From positions 24,779,501 through 24,843,500 of the forward strand of contig CM073595.1 in NCBI GenBank assembly GCA_037074705.1: a DNA stretch of 64,000 bases. Direction: 5' to 3'. The notes under the pieces are model-generated. The model had not been told where the DNA came from. It saw nothing but the letters and a program-made list of their open reading frames with translations, and did not search any database. Origin of the DNA: Zhengitettix transpicula (taxonomy: Eukaryota; Arthropoda; Insecta; Orthoptera; Tetrigidae). A program made the position numbers and the translations under genes. This document shows, piece after piece, positions 1-10,325 of this stretch (positions are counted from its first letter, which is position 1; each line of letters starts with the position of its first letter).

Positions 1-207
1 TTTATTTCTCTATGTGGACCAAACTGCTGTGTCCCAGTTCTCGACGCATACTCGACGCACACTTTTTCCTTTCGCGTCTTGCCGCGCGGTCTACAGTCTC
101 GATTGTTTACAAAGGAAAACCCGCCTTGATTGTCGCCTTTGAGCACCCGCACCGCCAACAATTAAATTATATTAAAACCGTTAATAGCCTGTTTAATTGG
201 TATTTCA
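1..207 (-). mobile_element. Partial LTR-like unit, minus strand, cut by the window edge
   Basis: The right end reads TTAATTGGTATTTCA followed directly by a (TA)n tract. This matches the ends of the minus-strand units at 19018, 24637 and 33890 (AATTAATTGGCATTACA and similar). The internal part with TTTACAAAGGAAAACCCGCC resembles the corresponding parts of those units (TTCCGACAAAGTAACAAAGC). The terminal CA has decayed from TTACA to TTTCA. The rest lies outside the window. A short ORF covering the region has no recognisable product and is not annotated. Confidence 0.6.
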
Positions 208-239
<32 letters not shown>

Positions 240-257
240 TTATATATATATATATAT
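208..257. repeat. (TA)n microsatellite between two LTR-like units
   Basis: A nearly pure TA run separates a minus-strand unit ending at 207 from a plus-strand unit beginning at 258. The same arrangement, with a TA run shared between two insertions, recurs elsewhere in the window. Confidence 0.9.
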
Positions 258-1253
258 TGCAATACTAATTAATGGCAAATAGAGATTTAATAATTGGAAA
301 TTTGTAGTAGATTGTTATCGGCGAGAACATAAACACAACAATGCACAGGCGGCCTTTGTTGTGCCGGACTATGGGGTTTACAGGAGGTAGACGCTGGCAG
401 ATTTTCATCGAGTAAAGAGTGGAAGGAAATACTTTATTAAGAGTGGTGTGGCACACATAATTTTATCGAGTAAAGTTTGGTCATATAATTCGATCAAGTA
501 AAGGTCGCAGGATAGTTTCTCAATAAGCAAAGCCACTGTCAGAAATTCAACTAGGAAAGACTGTTATAAATTTCATCGAGAAGGAGTCGATAACATTCTG
601 ATTGACCATTAATCAGAACGAGAAATACAATACTTGCTGGATAGGGAGAGACTTACGCAGAGGACCACAGGTGTTGTACGGAGTAATCGTTCTAGTTGAT
701 AGATACAAAAGTTGTGGACAGTGATTTTGAAACAAATTAAATTCTGTGAAATTAGGGCTGTTGTATGTGAATAGTGCATCAGAGCCCAAACGAATGCCTG
801 GTACCAGTAAAGAAATGTAAGTAGAGAGAGAAATTTTATAAGAGTTTTGTAAACGCTAAATAAGGATCAAATCTCGGATTTACGTTCATTTTGTTATTTA
901 ACTCTAATGTTGTAAAATTTGATTGTTAATTTTAATGTAAAAAAAAGTTTTGTTCTTTATTTAAAAGGCCCAAATAAACGACCCTGAGATGAGAGTAGAG
1001 AAAATTTGTAAAATAGTAAGAACCCGAATGTAAATAAATCACATCAAGAAATTTTGTTATTTTACTTTGAATAAATTAATTGTTTTCTGTGGTTTAAAAT
1101 TTTGTAAATTATTTAACAATCTTTAATTTTAAGTTTTAATAAAATAAATTCATCTATTAATTAACCATTGATTTACTTAATTTAATCTGTTTATTACAAT
1201 TCGGAGTGCCACCGAGAGGCAAATAATAGTTAAATTATTTATTAATTATTACA
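258..1253 (+). mobile_element. LTR-like unit, plus strand (about 996 bp)
   Basis: It starts TGCAATACTAATTAATGGC and ends TTAATTATTACA, each end abutting TA-rich sequence. AATAAA at 973-978 is followed at once by CGACCCTGAGATGAGAG, the core shared with the copies at 22736 and 29323. About 35-50 bp before the right end is TTCGGAGTGCCACCGAGAGG, resembling a tRNA primer-binding site and itself preceded by TTTATTACA. The first bases (TGC) are decayed from the TGT of better copies. There is no coding potential. I read it as a solo or rearranged LTR of a Ty3/gypsy-like retrotransposon. A DNA transposon with AT-rich inverted ends cannot be excluded. Confidence 0.65.
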
Positions 1254-1300
1254 ATATATATATATTTAGTATTATTTATAATTAAGAAGTAGCAATAAAT

Positions 1301-1644
1301 TGTGGAATTAATGTGTTATAATTTTTCAAGGTCTGAAGTCCCACACCGAAGAATATATCGTAAGTTGAATTTGCAATAATTTGTGACAATTAAATTTTAA
1401 TCCTAAATATCAATTAATTATATAGTCGTAAATATTCATTATTTATCTTCAATTATCTTCTATATTAAACAGTCCGAGCTGCTGTTTTCAATAATCATCA
1501 TTTTATATATACGGTAACATTTCTAAAATTAATCATATTCTATGCTTAAATTATAATAGTTGTTACGTTAGTCACGCAAAAAGATTAGACGCTTATTAAA
1601 GAACATAAATGTAACGCAAGATAAAGTAAATGTTGTTTCTAAAA

Positions 1645-1691
<47 letters not shown>

Positions 1692-2120
1692 GTGTGTGTG
1701 TGTGTGTAAGGTTTATATATACAGTAATTTTTCTGAGCCTATCCTACAGTTAAGATATTGTAATTTAACGTTTTTAGAAGCAACGTTTACTTTATCTTAC
1801 GTTGTATTTATGTTCTTTAATAAATGTCTAATTTCTTTGTGTAACTAACGTAACAACTATTATAATGTAAGCATAGAATATTTTTACATGCGTCATAGAA
1901 ATGTTACTATATATGTAAAATGATGCTTATTGAGAACAACAGCACAGACTCTTTAATGTAGAAGATAATTGAAGATAAAAAATGAATATTTACGACTATA
2001 TAATTAATTGATATTTAGGATTATATTTTATTGTCACAAATTATTGCAATTTCAACTTACGATATATTCTTCGGTATGGGACTTCAAACCTTGAAAAATT
2101 TCATCACATTAATTTCACAC
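1301..2120. mobile_element. Long inverted repeat (foldback-like), arms of about 350 bp
   Basis: The left arm (1301-1650) and right arm (about 1767-2120) are reverse complements at high identity. Matching segments include GAAGTCCCACACCGAAGAAT on the left against ATTCTTCGGTATGGGACTTC on the right, and GTTGTTACGTTAGT on the left against ACTAACGTAACAAC on the right. The centre holds (TA)n at 1648-1689 and (TG)n at 1691-1707. Differences between the arms show that this is an old duplication. I see no transposase. It could be a non-autonomous foldback transposon or two copies of an unknown repeat inserted head to head at a TA/TG tract. A short ORF across the microsatellite is spurious. Confidence 0.8.
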
Positions 2121-4506
2121 TTTTTTGATATTAAAAGACAGAAGAACAAGAAGTTCGGCAAGTAGCACCCCGGTAAAGAAAGAAATCGTAACCAGATGGA
2201 GCGTTGTTTCAGGTATTATCGAAGCCACACAAGGAAAATGTGGACGAAAGGCTTCTCTGTAATTAATTCTTCAAAGGTACTCTTCGGCCTTTTGTAATAC
2301 AGGCAATATGTTTCCCAGAGGACGAAAGACTGTAATTTGACTTTTGCGCTCATGAGTAATAATTTCATGAAATTTCATAACATTCCTAGAGGGAAGGACA
2401 CACTCTTCCCAAATAATATAGCATTGAATGAATTAATCCTTCATACTCCCGTAAGCTCTACACAAAAGAAACAGGACACGACTTCTTGTTTTAATTTTTA
2501 CGTTAATTTAAAAACACGAGTCACATGAAAATAAAATTCTCTGAGTTTGTGTATCAGACGTAATAAATATTTTGGTTGTATATTAATAATCTGAAATATC
2601 TGCCTACGTGTAATGTGTTTAAAATATTTAATAATATTTGTATAACAGCTAATTAATATTACAGAATGGATCTAAGTAGCAAGAGTAAAAAAATTGGACA
2701 GTTAAATATTTATATCCTGTAGGCTGCGAAACAGCTTACACTTATTTCATTCCCAGGTTTCTGATATAAACTTGGGCAATATAACTTTATTTTATGCAAC
2801 CTGACAGGACATAACTGTAATTAATTTTTTCATATGTGTATATATATATATATATTCGTTTTAAAAAGCTGCATATATTCGCTTAAATAACGCAGAAAAC
2901 CTATAATAATATGATGTTTAAAAAAGAATCAAACAGTTGTGGCTCTGTATTCGGAGAAATTGTGTCCACAATTAATAGGGTTATTTCTTAACTTCTATAA
3001 TGTGACATCAGAGACAAATAGTCTCAATTTTACTTCTGATTATATGTATACAGTGCGGCTGGTGCATATGCGTTCATGTGCCACAGCACATAAATTAATT
3101 TATGAAGAGTAGTGATTTAAATCTTAATTTTAAGAAACTTCAGAATAATTGTGTTTTATCAGTGCGAATTTCTGCTTCAATATCGAAGACTTCAAACTGC
3201 CCAGCTTGTGGCAAACTCGCTCCCGCCGATGTAGCCAGCTGGCCATGTCTGTGCTACTCGCGGATGTAGCACAAAATTTTTTTCTCGAATGATATACGCT
3301 TGCGTATTATTTAGTTTCAACCCCTCTGCATCTCGCGTGAAGCTCAACAAACAGCTTCTTCTTGGAGCTATCCAGCAAACAGCACTTAGAAACAGGGCCG
3401 TAGCCGTGCAGTGACACAGAGAGACAGCCGAAACAGTGGCAGAAGCAACGTTTTAAAGTAAATTTGAACCTTTCAGTAATTAAAAATCGTATTTGAAAGT
3501 TGTTTACTTTTTAAAAACGAAAATAATATTCGTACATTTTAGGTAATGTTAATTTAAAAAATCTTAATTAACGGTTATTTTAAAGAACAAAACTTTTAGG
3601 TGACATCATAGTACGAAAATCTATTGCACGATCCTGCATACAATATTGCCATCATGCGTGGCTTGTTCCAAAAATTAATTTTATTTAAAATATGCTCTAA
3701 GGAATAATTATTTCGTGTTAGAAATGCGGCTCCATTTGGTGCTGAAGTATCGCGCCTTTAAAAATAGACACTATTGGAAACTATGTTGACGCAATTATAA
3801 ATGTAGCATGTTACGTTTCGGGTCAGAGTATTGGTAACACTGTCGGTGTAATATTATAATTATTTTACATAGATGTCCTCGTAAAATAGGTTACTTGAGG
3901 TGATCTAGGACATAAATTTAAAAACTCACGAGCCGCAACATATGATTATATATGTATGTGTAACATGTATATATATATTTGTGTGAGAGACGGAGTGTGT
4001 GTGTGTCTGCCTGTGCCTGTGTGTGAGCTTTGCGTGTGCGATTGAAAACATGAAAATTTGTGACCCGAGGGGGAAACAGTGATTTTATCATCCAATTAAC
4101 TCTGTGTAAACTCAATTGTCCCCTACTCCCAGGCTGGTTAAATATATAACTTAGATGGAAAAGCAATTCTATATGTGAATGTACAGTAATCACTAAAGAT
4201 TCTGTAACCAATTACAGTTTGTTTTATTATCCTAACGCATAGAGACACATAATCAGATCTACGAAAGAATATTTTAAGACTATAGCCAGAATGTTCCTCA
4301 TAGAAAGGTGTTGGCGAAAAATAAAGTATAAAAATGCCGTAGTAACTGGAAATAGTTAATCAGTCTCAAATTATGTTTATAGGATAACGGAAGGATATAG
4401 TAAATAATACCAGAATAAGATTAGAAACATAATTATTAAAATTTAGGTGTTTCTGAACTGACGAATACAGAACATTTTCACGGATCAGTCATCCATCCGT
4501 TAACCT
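2121..4506. other. AT-rich non-coding stretch
   Basis: I found no gene. It includes a short TA run near 2838-2856 and a GT-rich patch near 3985-4025. Around 3218-3245 the sequence CCCGCCGATGTAGCCAGCTG resembles the start of a tRNA-derived SINE, without a convincing B box after it. ORFs at 2337-2528 (+) and 3918-4211 (-) have no recognisable domains. Confidence 0.6.
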
Positions 4507-4890
4507 TCTAATAAATAAAATGGCTGTACGTTTCTGTGTTTGTGTGTATGTTTATTCCGCATACAAATCTACACTCGTGGAGAAAGTTTGACCAAATTTC
4601 GTACAAATGTTCGTTGTGAATCGAAAATAAACACTGTTGACCAACCCCAGGGGCGGAGGAGAAAATTTTCATACATGCTAAAACGGCAGATATTTTCGTC
4701 GGATAAATATTTTTTTGAGTCAATGAGGTAGATAGCGTCTCTCCAGATATTTTTGTGTATAACTTTAACCACTTCCGGCACATTTAGGGATGGGATGGAG
4801 GGGCTTTACATAAAAATACAACGGAGATTCGAGTCAAATCCGGGGTTATGGATGTCGCTGAGTATAATTATGACAACTCGGGAAAGAACC
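4507..4890 (+). mobile_element. Short interspersed element, CCGCATACA family (possibly Helitron-like)
   Basis: It begins TCTAATAAATAAAATGGC and has a GT-rich leader followed by ATTCCGCATACAAATCTACA. Ordered landmarks follow: CGTGGAGAAAGTTTGACC, AAAACGGCAGATATTTTCGT, GATGGGATGGAGGGGCTTTA and ATGGATGTCGCTGAGTATAA. The same landmarks appear in the same order at 7975, 15985 and, reversed, at 25910-26440. The right boundary is approximate. Overlapping ORFs on both strands are by-products. The TC start would suit a Helitron, but the 3' end is not clear in this copy. Confidence 0.6.
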
Positions 4891-7772
4891 CACACCCAGA
4901 TAGTCCGTAAACACAGGAGACATATTCATCTCTAAAACGTGTGACGCAGTAAAGGATTCACAATCCAGCAAGAACACAAATGCATAGCAACATTTCACTA
5001 CATTATTTTAAGTGTATAATTGTCAATGCGTTTTCCTGTTACAACTTTTCGTCCCTGTATATACCGTATATATACAAGGCTGATCATTAACTAATATTTG
5101 CTTAGAATATAATCATTACAAATACGTATTAAACTCATATATGTATAAATTTTTAATAATTTATTTTAACAACTTTAATTAAGGCTTATAAGACCTAGTC
5201 TTGTAAGAAGATTAATAACAATAATTTACACCTAACAATTATAATATTAGTATCAACCAATAGGTTACAATTCAGAATGAAATATTAGAAACTATTGAGA
5301 GATTGTAGACAGGATTACATTTTCTTTGGTAGTCTATGGACTATCGGTTAAACCAGTTAGGGTAAAATTTATAAAAAAAAACTTTGGTGAAGAGAACCTA
5401 ATGTGTTTATATTTCAATCATACTTGTGGAATAACGTGTTCAGTTTGAATGACAAACGTGAAACAAATTATGGTAAAAGTTAATATATTTGTATTATAAA
5501 GTTCTCACATAAAATCGTTAACATTCTCGACAGAAACTGTTGTTAAACTTGTCTACGTAAAGCCATCGAACACTTCAAACGACAGTAGTTACAATTCACT
5601 TACAAAGTGTAACCCTTAAAACAAACAGAATATTTAACCGCTACAGTCATGAATTTTTATACGGCCGTTTTCTTCCTTGTATAAGGAAAACGAATGAATA
5701 TTCATTAAATACAGTCCAACGGAGACTTTACCTGACAATTCATGACAAATAGGCTGTAAATATAAACGATACCCGTACAGCAATATTTTTTATAAAACAT
5801 ATAAACATTGCAGATACTAAAAAAATGTATTAATATTAACGTGCTGTGCACGACGTAAAGAAATTCGATCACGTGGTGTGAAGTAAAAAAAATTATAAAT
5901 ATAACTTATTCTGAGAGTACACGTTTTGGAGTCTATCAAACAAGTATATCCTTTTTGAATATTTGAGCGTTCGTCGAAAAGCACTTTAAATTCGTGCTTT
6001 TTGAAATATTTATTGATATTCGTTTGGAAACAATGATCAGGTAGTTTCATGTTCGAATAAGTTGATACAGTTTGTATATATTATTTTGTTCCGATATTTA
6101 TTTTCTTTAGTCTGATTATATTTAATTATTGTAACTACCAAAATAACCCCATTTTCAGCCTCAATTATTTATTTATTTATTCGATCTTCTCCATCACAAT
6201 CAACTGCAATATAACTGTATTATTATTTGATACATTTATATAATATATCATTTTTATATTAAATTACATTAATATGTTTAAATATGATTTTTAAATAGTT
6301 GTCATGTGAGTATTTAAATATCATTTGAATATTTTTCACATATTTTCTTTACAGATATTATACATTAGTTACCAAACATTTTTTATTTATGTCAGTACTT
6401 TACATAATTTGTTAATTTGAATGCTAAACGTTAATTGAATAAAATAATTGGTTTTAAATATTATTGATTAAATCACGAAATACTTTAGAGTTTGTTTATA
6501 GTTTAAAATGTTCCAACCCTCAAAAACAATCATCCAATATACACAATGAATTTAATGCGTAGTCACATCTTTACAATTTCAAGATTTGTTTTGATTCATT
6601 GTTACCTAGCATCAACATTATTTACATTCGGAAATTTCGACAAAAATTAAAATTATTGTAGGTACATATGTTAAATTAACAAAATTTCGTCATAAATAAT
6701 TATATTATATCTATTGCATTTAACAATATTTTCACCACTTCTATAAATTTTCAGAATTCGACATCACAAACTGTCCATGGTTTTATATACCCCATAGCAT
6801 TTTAGTGACCTAACTTCATTATTATGATCAAGAAGATCGAGGGGGAATATATATATATATATATATATATTGTAGTTATTAAAAATTGAGTAAATGTTAA
6901 TTACATATATTTTTTTGTGTGTAATTCTACATGAAAAAAATATGACAGGAACTTTTGGCGTCACTGTAACAGAAATATATTTAATCAGAGTAAACAGTTC
7001 TCTTAATTTTTATGAAGAACAAATGAAAATTTCGTTTGAAATTTCCATCAGAATTGCCATATTTATTTATTGAAAAAATAATATTTAACATACGAATCAA
7101 TATTTATTAAAAATTGTACTCTTATTTGCTTCCTTTGTGGAGTTCTCGTTTTCATCTTGGTAGATGGAGATACAACGAAATTTTTAGATAATGAATACCC
7201 CATTCTTTTGATTACAAAAGGCCGCTAGCAAAGGAGAAAAAAACACTACACATGTATGTAAAACTATATGTTGGAGAATCGGAAAGCAATTTTCGTAGAA
7301 TCTGTGTGCTGGCTTGGCCCTCGGGGAATAAGAACGAAGAAGGAGACACGCCTCGAGCCACAGCGAAAACAACACCGCTCCTATTTTTAGAAACGCAGAT
7401 TTTTCAGTTAAGCTGTTACTAGTGTTCATGAAATTCTGATAACACTACAATACTTTATAGATATTGAAAAAGACAAACTGGCGTATAGAATTTGGTTCGA
7501 CTGTGAAATACTTCGAATTATTATTGTATTTTAAAATTATAATTTTTTCGTGACACTTTTTAACATTTCCGAGCGCCATTAATAATAATAGCAACAATTC
7601 ACAACAACGTTAAGTGAATATTACCAAAGAACACCGATATTTTCAGTGTATATGTAAGAGAACTAATTTAAAAGTATTAGATTACAGGCAAAATATTGTA
7701 ATTGGAAAATTTAATACTTCAGTTGGAACGTTTTGAATTTCATGTAGGTCTTTGTCAATACCGACTTTTACT
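4891..7772. other. AT-rich non-coding stretch
   Basis: No gene is recognised. There is a (TA)n run at about 6848-6871. ORFs at 5817-6050, 6764-6964 and 7184-7429, all minus strand and 66-81 codons, show no known motif. The last includes a hydrophobic patch but has no supporting context. Confidence 0.55.
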
Positions 7773-7872
7773 AGAGAACAATTTTGAAGTACAAGGAGAT
7801 ATACAAAGTCAGCGCTCATGTAACATCGTAGATAATGGTGAGACATTCAGTTTCTTGTTTCAGTTATTCTTA
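7773..7872 (+). repeat. Dispersed repeat, copy 1 of a direct pair with 17671-17765
   Basis: The segment starting AGAGAACAATTTTGAAGTAC, continuing through AGATATACAAAGTCAGCGCT and ending around GAGACATTCAG, is matched at 17671-17765 (GAGAACAATTTCGAAGTGCA, AGATATACGAAGTCAGTGCT, GAGACATTGA). It has no coding potential. It may be part of a larger unidentified element. Confidence 0.65.
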
Positions 7873-7974
7873 ACACGGAAAAGACGTTACTGAAGTAGGT
7901 AAATTCCTTTCCAATAATGCGATCGCAATGAAGGTATCATTGGAAAGGAAATCGTGAAGAACAAAAAATTGATG

Positions 7975-8320
7975 TGTTCCGCATACAAACTTTAACGCAT
8001 GGAGCAATTTCGACCAAATTTTGCAAAAATGTTCCTTTTGAACCGGAAACAAACGCTGGGAGGGGGAAACGGTAAGACACATCAACCACCCCCACTGTCG
8101 GGGTTGGGCATTTTTAAACAAGGCCGAATATTTGCGTATAAAGAATATTATCCGGGGTCAATGAGATTAATAGTAAAGAATTCAGTCTTTCTCGGTGTAA
8201 ATAATGAACGAAACCTTCTCAGGCTGATAACCGAGAAGAGATTAATAGTGTTGTTTGTGTATTAATCAACCCCTTTCAGCATGGGAGCGTACCTCCCTTA
8301 TAGACAGGGGCTGCAGCTAC
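7975..8320 (+). mobile_element. Short interspersed element, CCGCATACA family, second copy
   Basis: It contains TGTTCCGCATACAAACTTTA, then GGAGCAATTTCGACCAAATT, a C-rich block (CAACCACCCCCACTGTCG), CCGAATATTTGCG, GGGGTCAATGAGATTAATAG and ATCAACCCCTTTCAGCATGG. This is the same landmark order as at 4507 and 15985. A tandem-like piece (GAGATTAATAGTAAAGAATT, then AGAGATTAATAGTGTTGTTT) suggests a small internal duplication at 8160-8255. Boundaries are approximate. Confidence 0.6.
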
Positions 8321-8555
8321 TCAGGCATTACCGTAGCAAATTTGAAAATAAAGATAACAATTTAATTGATAATTTTTTTTATTAGGGCGTTTATATAATG
8401 AAAGTGTTTGTGAAATTTCATATAACACACAATTTTGGTGATAACCATGCTGATGACATGCATCAAATTGTTTTTTTAAAATTACAATTTAATGTCGCAT
8501 TAACCTTTTGGTCATTAGCGACTTACATTTGTTAAGTTCTACATTTGTATAACAA

Positions 8556-8903
8556 TTAAATTACTTTATACAACTCAGTTTTCATCGTAAAGTCTATGAG
8601 GTTGTTTATTGCTGCTGATGAGTTGCAAATCTCCATCATTGAATGGGCGGCTATGGTTGATCTTCTTATCTCGCTATATTTGGGGCAGTCAAAGAGGACA
8701 TGAGGAATTGTTGTGGGCTCCTTGCATGAGCTGAATACCGGCTGCGGAGATCTGGAAATCAAGAATGAGTGAATGAAACTGGAGTGAAATGTTCTTATTC
8801 TGGTTACAACAACCTGTTGCCTTCGAGATAGTTCTGTAGGGTGCGATATTTCTCTGATGCTTCTGACATTTCTGAGGATGACTCCGCGTTCCTCTTGTTT
8901 CAC
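8556..8903 (-). pseudogene. LINE C-terminal fragment with CCHC-like knuckle
   Basis: This is in a different frame from the RNase H piece, so an indel lies between 8903 and 8942. It reads VTRIRTFHSSFIHSFLI and then FSSCKEPTTIPHVLFDCPKY, the Cys...His...Cys arrangement that ends Jockey/I-type ORF2 proteins. Spacing and position just after RNase H agree with that family. The stop is at 8556-8558, followed by a short 3' UTR. Confidence 0.85.
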
Positions 8904-8941
8904 AGGTCTACTCCACTTTTCCTCCAGTTCCTTGTAGAGCC

Positions 8942-9517
8942 CTACTCTGCAGTCTCTGCTGGTGCAGATTGGCAGGTTGTGGATCTTCTTTGATGATCAG
9001 CTTCCATCTTCGCTAGGAGATCTGCCCTGTCCTTATGCGCCGGTAGCCAGGCTATAGTGATCCGGTTTCCTTTTTCTTGTATTTTCAATATATTCTCTCT
9101 AATTCGATTTATGCAACCATTTCTGTGCACTGTACTGGTTATTCTGTGTATTGCGTCCTTGGAGTCTGTTAAGATGATATTGTTGGCCTCCGGTGATTCC
9201 AGACACAGTTCCGTGGCCATGAAGATGGCGTATAATTCTGCTGAAATTATCGATGCATTATGGTTTATAGCGATAGATTTTTCTTTGTCTGTCGTAACTA
9301 TTGCGCACCCAACTCCATTTGAATTTTTGGACCCATCGGTATAAATGACTCTGGGAGAATTATATCTTTGTAGCAACTGATAGACTTCAGCGTTCCAGTT
9401 TGTGTTGTGTGGGTTGTTTACTTTAAGTTTATGTAGCGATATATCGATTGTCAGTTCGTTAAGCTTCCATGGGGGTATCCTTGCCGTGGTGTTGTGGTCT
9501 ATCTCTGGAAAAGTCAT
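8942..9517 (-). pseudogene. LINE RNase H domain fragment
   Basis: A 191-codon open stretch in the same frame as the reverse transcriptase piece. RNase H active-site features appear in order: YTDGS (Asp at about residue 61), SAELYA (Glu at about 94), LTDSKDA (Asp at about 118) and AWLPAHKDRADLLAK (His at about 161, Asp at about 166). The last motif is normally HxGIxGNExAD, so several residues between the His and the final Asp are missing. RNase H would remove the RNA strand of the RNA:DNA hybrid during reverse transcription. The initiating Met is internal to a former polyprotein and is not a genuine start. Confidence 0.88.
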
Positions 9518-9694
9518 TCCTTCCTTTCGTAATATATCATTTCGTGTAGTGTAGTACGGGGTTAGGTTTCTAGGTGGTTCTTTCTCTGCATATCAAGGAG
9601 CGTTATTTTGTTCTCTTATTATTGGGTTCGATGCCTCTCTTGCCTTGATCGCGTATCTAATTGCAATTGCTTTCCTTCTGCGTCTAAGCGAGAT

Positions 9695-10325
9695 TTAGTT
9701 TGCCTCAAGTGTGAGTCTCGGTATTGGGGTGGTTTTATAACATCCGGTTATCACTCTCATTGCCTCGTTTTGGACAACGTTTAGTCTTCTTAGCATCCTT
9801 TTCTGTGCTGTCATATATATGTGTGCTCCATAATCTATTTTTGCTCTGATCATTGCCCTGTCGGTGAGACTCAATAGTTCCATCTTTTCTCCCCAGTTCT
9901 TGGCAGCAAGTAGCTTGAGGATTAACAGACGTTTTTTACTTTCTATGATTAGTTGCTCGATGTGAGTCTTGAACGTGAGTTTTGAGTCCCAGAAAATTCT
10001 AATAATCTTGTATTGTTTTATGTAGTCAATATTTTTATCATATATTTTTATAGGTATCTTTATTTGCTTGTATTTCCTTGAGAAGCACATTGCTTAGACT
10101 TTGCAAGGGTTAAAATGGAATCCTGTTTTTTCAGCCCACTGAGTCGCCTCCTGCATCACTTCAGATGACAGCTTCATGTTGTTCCCTCTAGTCATCAAGA
10201 TGACATCATCTGCAAATATCAAAGTATCTATCGGGGGTTTATTAATACTACCCATGTCATTTATGGCTACCAGGAACAGAATGACGCTGAGGCTCGAGCC
10301 CTGGCTTATTCCGTTCTCGATTCTA
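9695..10325 (-). pseudogene. LINE reverse transcriptase fragment (catalytic FADD motif and thumb region)
   Basis: On the minus strand from 10325 the reading is R-I-E-N-G-I-S-Q-G-S-S-L-S, matching the usual GVPQGSVLSP motif. It continues FLVAIND and then LIFADDVILM, the metal-binding YADD/FADD motif of reverse transcriptases. A TAA interrupts near 10098, after GFHFNPCKV. The frame then continues from 10090 with MCFSRKYKQI, DSKLTFKTHIEQL, AKNWGEKMELL and KIDYGAHIYM, the pattern seen C-terminal to the catalytic core in Jockey-type proteins. A further stop follows LTLEAN at about 9695. The N-terminal part, including the endonuclease domain, is absent. Confidence 0.9.

Larger units (their letters stand above)
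8471..10325 (-). mobile_element. 5'-truncated non-LTR retrotransposon (Jockey-like LINE) remnant
   Basis: Read on the minus strand, the element has a reverse transcriptase segment, a thumb/connection segment, an RNase H domain, a C-terminal CCHC-like knuckle and a short 3' UTR. The UTR carries a GTCGCTAATGACC...GCGACATTAAA pairing and ends in an A-run (T-run at 8471-8477 on the plus strand). The right edge near 10325 falls inside the reverse transcriptase domain, which is typical 5' truncation. Stops near 10098 and 9694 and a frame change between the RNase H and C-terminal pieces make it inactive. Domain order and motif style point to the Jockey/I/R1 group. I cannot fix the clade more precisely. 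Confidence 0.9.

Noticed and set aside
1630..1848. 72-codon ORF with repeated Ile-Tyr
   Set aside because: It is a translation of the (TA)n(TG)n microsatellite.
3915..4030. GT-rich tract as a regulatory Z-DNA element
   Set aside because: It is imperfect and has no adjacent gene. There is nothing beyond simple-sequence composition.
9057..9344. 95-codon plus-strand ORF
   Set aside because: It is the antisense shadow of the LINE RNase H domain.
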